Shown: in pieces, positions 61,206 through 64,000 of the stretch | Layout: each line of letters begins with the position of its first letter | Numbering within the stretch: position 1 is the stretch's first letter | Assembly (NCBI RefSeq): GCF_002884445.1 | Contig: NZ_KZ614144.1 | Span: 4,694,094 to 4,758,093 of the forward strand | Length of the DNA: 64,000 nt | Source: Paenibacillus castaneae | GTDB lineage: Bacteria > Bacillota > Bacilli > Paenibacillales > Paenibacillaceae | Direction of reading: 5' to 3' | Translations under genes and position numbers: made by a program | The notes under the pieces: model-generated | The model's input: the letters and a program-made list of their open reading frames with translations, nothing else | The model's database searches: none | What the model was told of the DNA's origin: nothing

Positions 61206-62390
61206 ATGACTATAAGCACTGCTAACTGGCTCATTCATAATGTGAATATCGTATTGGAAGATCGAGTCGTTACAGGAAGTGTTATTGTTCAGGATGGCTT
61301 GATCAAACGCATTATTTCGCAAGACAGCGAGGAAGCAGCCGAGGATTTCCAATCGTTTAATGCCATAGACGGCAAGGGAGGATGGCTGCTCCCCGGATTC
61401 ATCGATGTTCATGTGCACGGCGGGTTCAGCGCTGACTTTATGGATGCAACCCATGAAAGCTTTGACACGATTACTAAATTCCATGCTTCGCACGGAACGA
61501 CCGGCATGCTTGCTACAACGATGACTGCGTCGAAGGAAGCGATTGAAGCTGTGCTGCAGGCTGTAGCGGATTATCAAAAAATAGAAATGCCGTTTGCTGC
61601 ATTATACGGCGTCCATCTCGAAGGACCCTTTATAAGCGAGAAATGGCCAGGTGCTCAGAACCCTGCCTATATTAAGGATCCGCAGCTTGAATGGATGAAG
61701 CAGTGGCATTCCAAGTGGCCTGAGCTTATTCGTCAGCTCACCCTTGCTCCTGAGAAGAATGGTGCGCTAGAGACAATCTCATGGCTGAAAGAGCAGGGAA
61801 TCGTTACCGCTTGCGGCCATACCGATGCAGTCTACGATGAAGTTATCGCTGCTGCAGATGCCGGTCTGTCCCAAGCTGTTCACACGTATAACGCTATGCG
61901 GGGCTTGCATCATCGTGAGCCGGGCACATTAGGCGCCGTGCTTACCGATGAGCGGATATATGCAGAAATAATCGCAGACGGCATTCATGTTCACCCCGCT
62001 GCAATCCGTTTATTGCTCGCCGCTAAGTCAACCGACCATGTCATTCTCATTACGGATGCCATGGCCGCAGCCGGGATGCCGAACGGACAATACAGTCTTG
62101 GCGGCTTAGCCGTCAATATGAAAGACGGAGTAGCTACCTTAAGTGAAGGCAATGCTCTGGCTGGCAGCTGTTTAACGATGATTGGTGCGGTTCGCTTCAT
62201 ACTGAAGCATACGAATCTGACGATCAGCGAGGTTAGTCGTCTAGCCAGCTCCAACGCAGCAAAGCAGCTTGGCATTAATGACCGTACGGGCTCCATTGAA
62301 ACAGGCAAGCAAGCAGATCTAGTGCTAACCGATGTGCAGATGAATGTCCAACAAACTTGGGTTCAAGGACGCTCTGTTTACGAAGCTTAA
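61206..62390 (+). CDS. nagA: N-acetylglucosamine-6-phosphate deacetylase
   Basis: Amidohydrolase removing acetate from GlcNAc-6-P, producing the NagB substrate. Metal motif IDVHVHGGFSADFMDA near residue 65, HLEGPFISEKWPGAQNP, GHTDAVYDEV, HTYNAMRGLHHREPG, and ADGIHVHPAA; catalytic Asp in LITDAMAAAG. 394 aa is usual. Starts in the bases right after the nagB stop, with AAGG in the nagB end as ribosome site. Confidence 0.97.
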   Translation: MTISTANWLIHNVNIVLEDRVVTGSVIVQDGLIKRIISQDSEEAAEDFQSFNAIDGKGGWLLPGFIDVHVHGGFSADFMDATHESFDTITKFHASHGTTGMLATTMTASKEAIEAVLQAVADYQKIEMPFAALYGVHLEGPFISEKWPGAQNPAYIKDPQLEWMKQWHSKWPELIRQLTLAPEKNGALETISWLKEQGIVTACGHTDAVYDEVIAAADAGLSQAVHTYNAMRGLHHREPGTLGAVLTDERIYAEIIADGIHVHPAAIRLLLAAKSTDHVILITDAMAAAGMPNGQYSLGGLAVNMKDGVATLSEGNALAGSCLTMIGAVRFILKHTNLTISEVSRLASSNAAKQLGINDRTGSIETGKQADLVLTDVQMNVQQTWVQGRSVYEA

Positions 62391-62412
62391 TACATTAAGT
62401 TCTGCTCAATAT

Positions 62413-62461
62413 AGAAGAGGCTGTTCCCATCGATCATTGATCTTTGGAAACAGCCTCTTCT
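62413..62461. terminator. hairpin between nagA and the convergent DeoR gene
   Basis: 13-bp stem AGAAGAGGCTGTT / AACAGCCTCTTCT with a loop of ~22 bases; U-tracts on either side are weak. Confidence 0.55.
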
Positions 62462-62598
62462 ATTTGCTTCGAAATTTGATTTTGTCTGAATCAGGCCCGG
62501 AATTCTCAGATCAAATCCCACCTGGCTAATCTTTCTCAACAGTGTACAAACCATAATCAAAGCAGGTTGCCAATCACTACAGCTCGTCACACGATGAT

Positions 62599-63381
62599 CT
62601 ACCCTGTTACGTGTACGGAAATGCCAAGCTGCTCGACTTGAGCGGACAGCTCTTCCGTTAGCGAAGCATCCGTAATCACACCACGAAGCTCATCAAGTGC
62701 CGCAATGGAAAAGAGCGATGTGCGGTCCATTTTGGTATGATCAAACACGGCATAAGCAGCTTGTGAACGTTTGATGAGTGCTTTAGCAATTTGCGCTTCC
62801 TGCTCCGAATAGGTCGTTATGCCGCCAGCAGCAGATATACCGTCCACACCGATGAACATTTTCCCAATATTCAGATGGGCGACCATCCCCTCGCCAAGAG
62901 GTCCGCATAATTCAAAGCTGTTATGCCGCATGATGCCGCCGGTAACAACGACTTGAATCGGGCTTCCCGCCAGTTCCATTGCAATGTTCACAGCATTTGT
63001 AACGACCGTAATGCTTTTGCGCGTCTTTAAAATCTTGGCTATTAAAAAATTGGTTGTGCCTCCCGATAGCCCAATGACATCACCCTCATGAATCAAAGAG
63101 ACAGCAAGCTCAGCAATTCGCTCCTTCTCCAGAATCGACAGTCCTTCCTTCTCTGCGAAAGGAAGCTCGCGCACCGTCCCCATGCCGTCATACATCGCTC
63201 CGCCAATCGTTCGAATGACGGGATGTTCTGCTTCCATCTGTTCCAGATCCCGCCGAGCTGTCGCTTCTGAGCAGCCGAACCTATCCACCATCTCCGGTAT
63301 CGTAATGCGTCCCTGCTGCTTGAGCAGCTGCAGCACGGCCTCACGGCGGCGCTGTCCCTTTGATCCATTTCCATCAGCCAT
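62599..63381 (-). CDS. DeoR-family transcriptional regulator
   Basis: 260-aa repressor-type regulator. N-terminal winged HTH ~8-62 (RREAVLQLLKQQGRITIPEMVDRFGCSEATARRDLEQ), then a DeoR sensor (sugar-phosphate isomerase-like) domain with VIGLSGGTTNFLIAKIL and VVVTGGIMRHNSFELCGPL. ATG 63381 has GTGGAG eight bases upstream and begins two bases after the sugar kinase stop. Co-transcribed with that kinase, it likely controls it; it could also affect nagBA nearby. Sugar-phosphate ligand unknown. Confidence 0.92.
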   Translation of the reverse strand: MADGNGSKGQRRREAVLQLLKQQGRITIPEMVDRFGCSEATARRDLEQMEAEHPVIRTIGGAMYDGMGTVRELPFAEKEGLSILEKERIAELAVSLIHEGDVIGLSGGTTNFLIAKILKTRKSITVVTNAVNIAMELAGSPIQVVVTGGIMRHNSFELCGPLGEGMVAHLNIGKMFIGVDGISAAGGITTYSEQEAQIAKALIKRSQAAYAVFDHTKMDRTSLFSIAALDELRGVITDASLTEELSAQVEQLGISVHVTG

Positions 63382-63383
63382 TG

Positions 63384-64000
63384 TTAACGCTCCACCCATG
63401 CTTGAGATGATAAACGCTGCTGCACAATGTTCCACTCCGGCAAAGCTTCCCAATCGCCGCGCATTTGCACAACCAGCGATCCATTAATGCTTGCTAAGCG
63501 TACAGCCTCAATAGGTGACATGCCTTTCATGATCCCTGCTAGGAAGCCCGCGCAGAAGCCGTCTCCAGCTCCGACTGTGTCTACTACCTGCTCCGCAGGA
63601 TAGAATGGCAAGCTATCTTCTTTGCCGTTGTCCAGAACGACAGTTGTGTCGCCTCTGCCCTTAATGATACTGATTGCTTTCAACTCATTTAATTGACCAA
63701 TAATAGCTTCATAATCATCAGTATTATACAATAGCTTAAGCTCGTCCCAGCCCGGTAAAAAGTAGTCCGCATCGGCTGCAAACGGAAGCAGCGTTTCTCT
63801 TGCTTCTTCAATCGACCATAGCTTAAGCCGTAAATTCGGATCGAAGCTGACAAGGACGCCAGCGTCCTTGGCGATGTCGATAGCACGGCGCAGCGTTCTG
63901 CGGCAATCCTCGCTAAGCGCAGCCGTGATACCGGTTACATGAAGCAGCTTGGAATTCCTTATATAATCCTCATCAAGCTGATCTGGTATCATTCGACTAG
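63384..64000 (-). CDS. PfkB-family carbohydrate kinase, 3' part (KDG kinase-like)
   Basis: Only the C-terminal ~205 residues are in the window; the frame is open to the right edge (codons SR precede the internal Met). The PfkB signature DTVGAGDGFCAGFLAGI with the catalytic Asp is near the end, and SKLLHVTGITAAL and SFDPNLRLKLWSIEEAR are like 2-keto-3-deoxygluconate kinases. Substrate is therefore probably KDG or a related sugar acid. Followed directly by the DeoR gene. Confidence 0.87.
   Translation of the reverse strand, partial: SRMIPDQLDEDYIRNSKLLHVTGITAALSEDCRRTLRRAIDIAKDAGVLVSFDPNLRLKLWSIEEARETLLPFAADADYFLPGWDELKLLYNTDDYEAIIGQLNELKAISIIKGRGDTTVVLDNGKEDSLPFYPAEQVVDTVGAGDGFCAGFLAGIMKGMSPIEAVRLASINGSLVVQMRGDWEALPEWNIVQQRLSSQAWVER

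Overview
The window reads as chromosomal DNA of an endospore-forming Firmicute, most likely Paenibacillus or a close relative. Reasons: spoVID, gerM and lonB (sporulation and germination genes) are present; gene orders match Bacillus (hemAX-hemC-hemD-hemB-hemL-spoVID-valS; engB-lonA-lonB-clpX-tig-ysoA; gerM-rph-rdgB); AGGAGG-type ribosome binding sites are common; there is a T-box leader; and there is a large S-layer-anchored polysaccharidase with a YesM/YesN-type two-component system next to an ATPase-less sugar importer. The genus is an inference from style and synteny, not from a search.

Layout. 1-12300 (minus strand): 5' part of valS behind a valine T-box, then spoVID, an RluA-type pseudouridine synthase and the tetrapyrrole operon hemA-hemX-sirC-hemC-cobA/hemD-hemB-hemL, equipped for both heme and siroheme. 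12400-14900: speD with a structured leader, a DUF4309 lipoprotein and an unrecognised conserved-looking protein. 14880-25350 (minus): proteostasis block engB-lonA-lonB, ispG, clpX-clpP, tig, ysoA. 25500-29100: tRNA-Arg(UCU), a gene-poor stretch with palindromic repeats, a zinc-ribbon/PH protein, a P-loop kinase, a decayed chemoreceptor and two small unknown genes. 29200-36700: asnB, rdgB-rph-gerM, a PgpA/YutG-like gene, an AIM24-family gene, a 123-bp duplicated hairpin repeat and glpX.

36900-49140 is a carbohydrate locus: an SLH-GH16-CBM glucanase, a solute-binding lipoprotein and two permeases on the minus strand, with a divergent sensor kinase/response regulator pair. It looks like sensing, extracellular cutting and import of a beta-1,3- or mixed-linkage glucan. 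49135-50912 holds a metallo-beta-lactamase-fold hydrolase and a methyltransferase. 51082-60230 is a tightly coupled carotenoid operon from a strong sigma-A-like promoter: two CrtN/CrtI-type desaturases, CrtM-type synthase, CruF-family protein, PlsC-type acyltransferase, CrtQ-type glycosyltransferase, CrtP-type oxidase and, after a short gap, type 2 IPP isomerase. 60480-64000 holds nagB-nagA, a DeoR-family regulator and the 3' part of a PfkB-family sugar kinase.

No CRISPR array, insertion sequence, prophage or recognisable defence system was seen. The most interesting items are the composition of the carotenoid operon, the speD leader pseudoknot candidate, two families of intergenic palindromic repeats, and candidate regulatory sites at the glucan locus.
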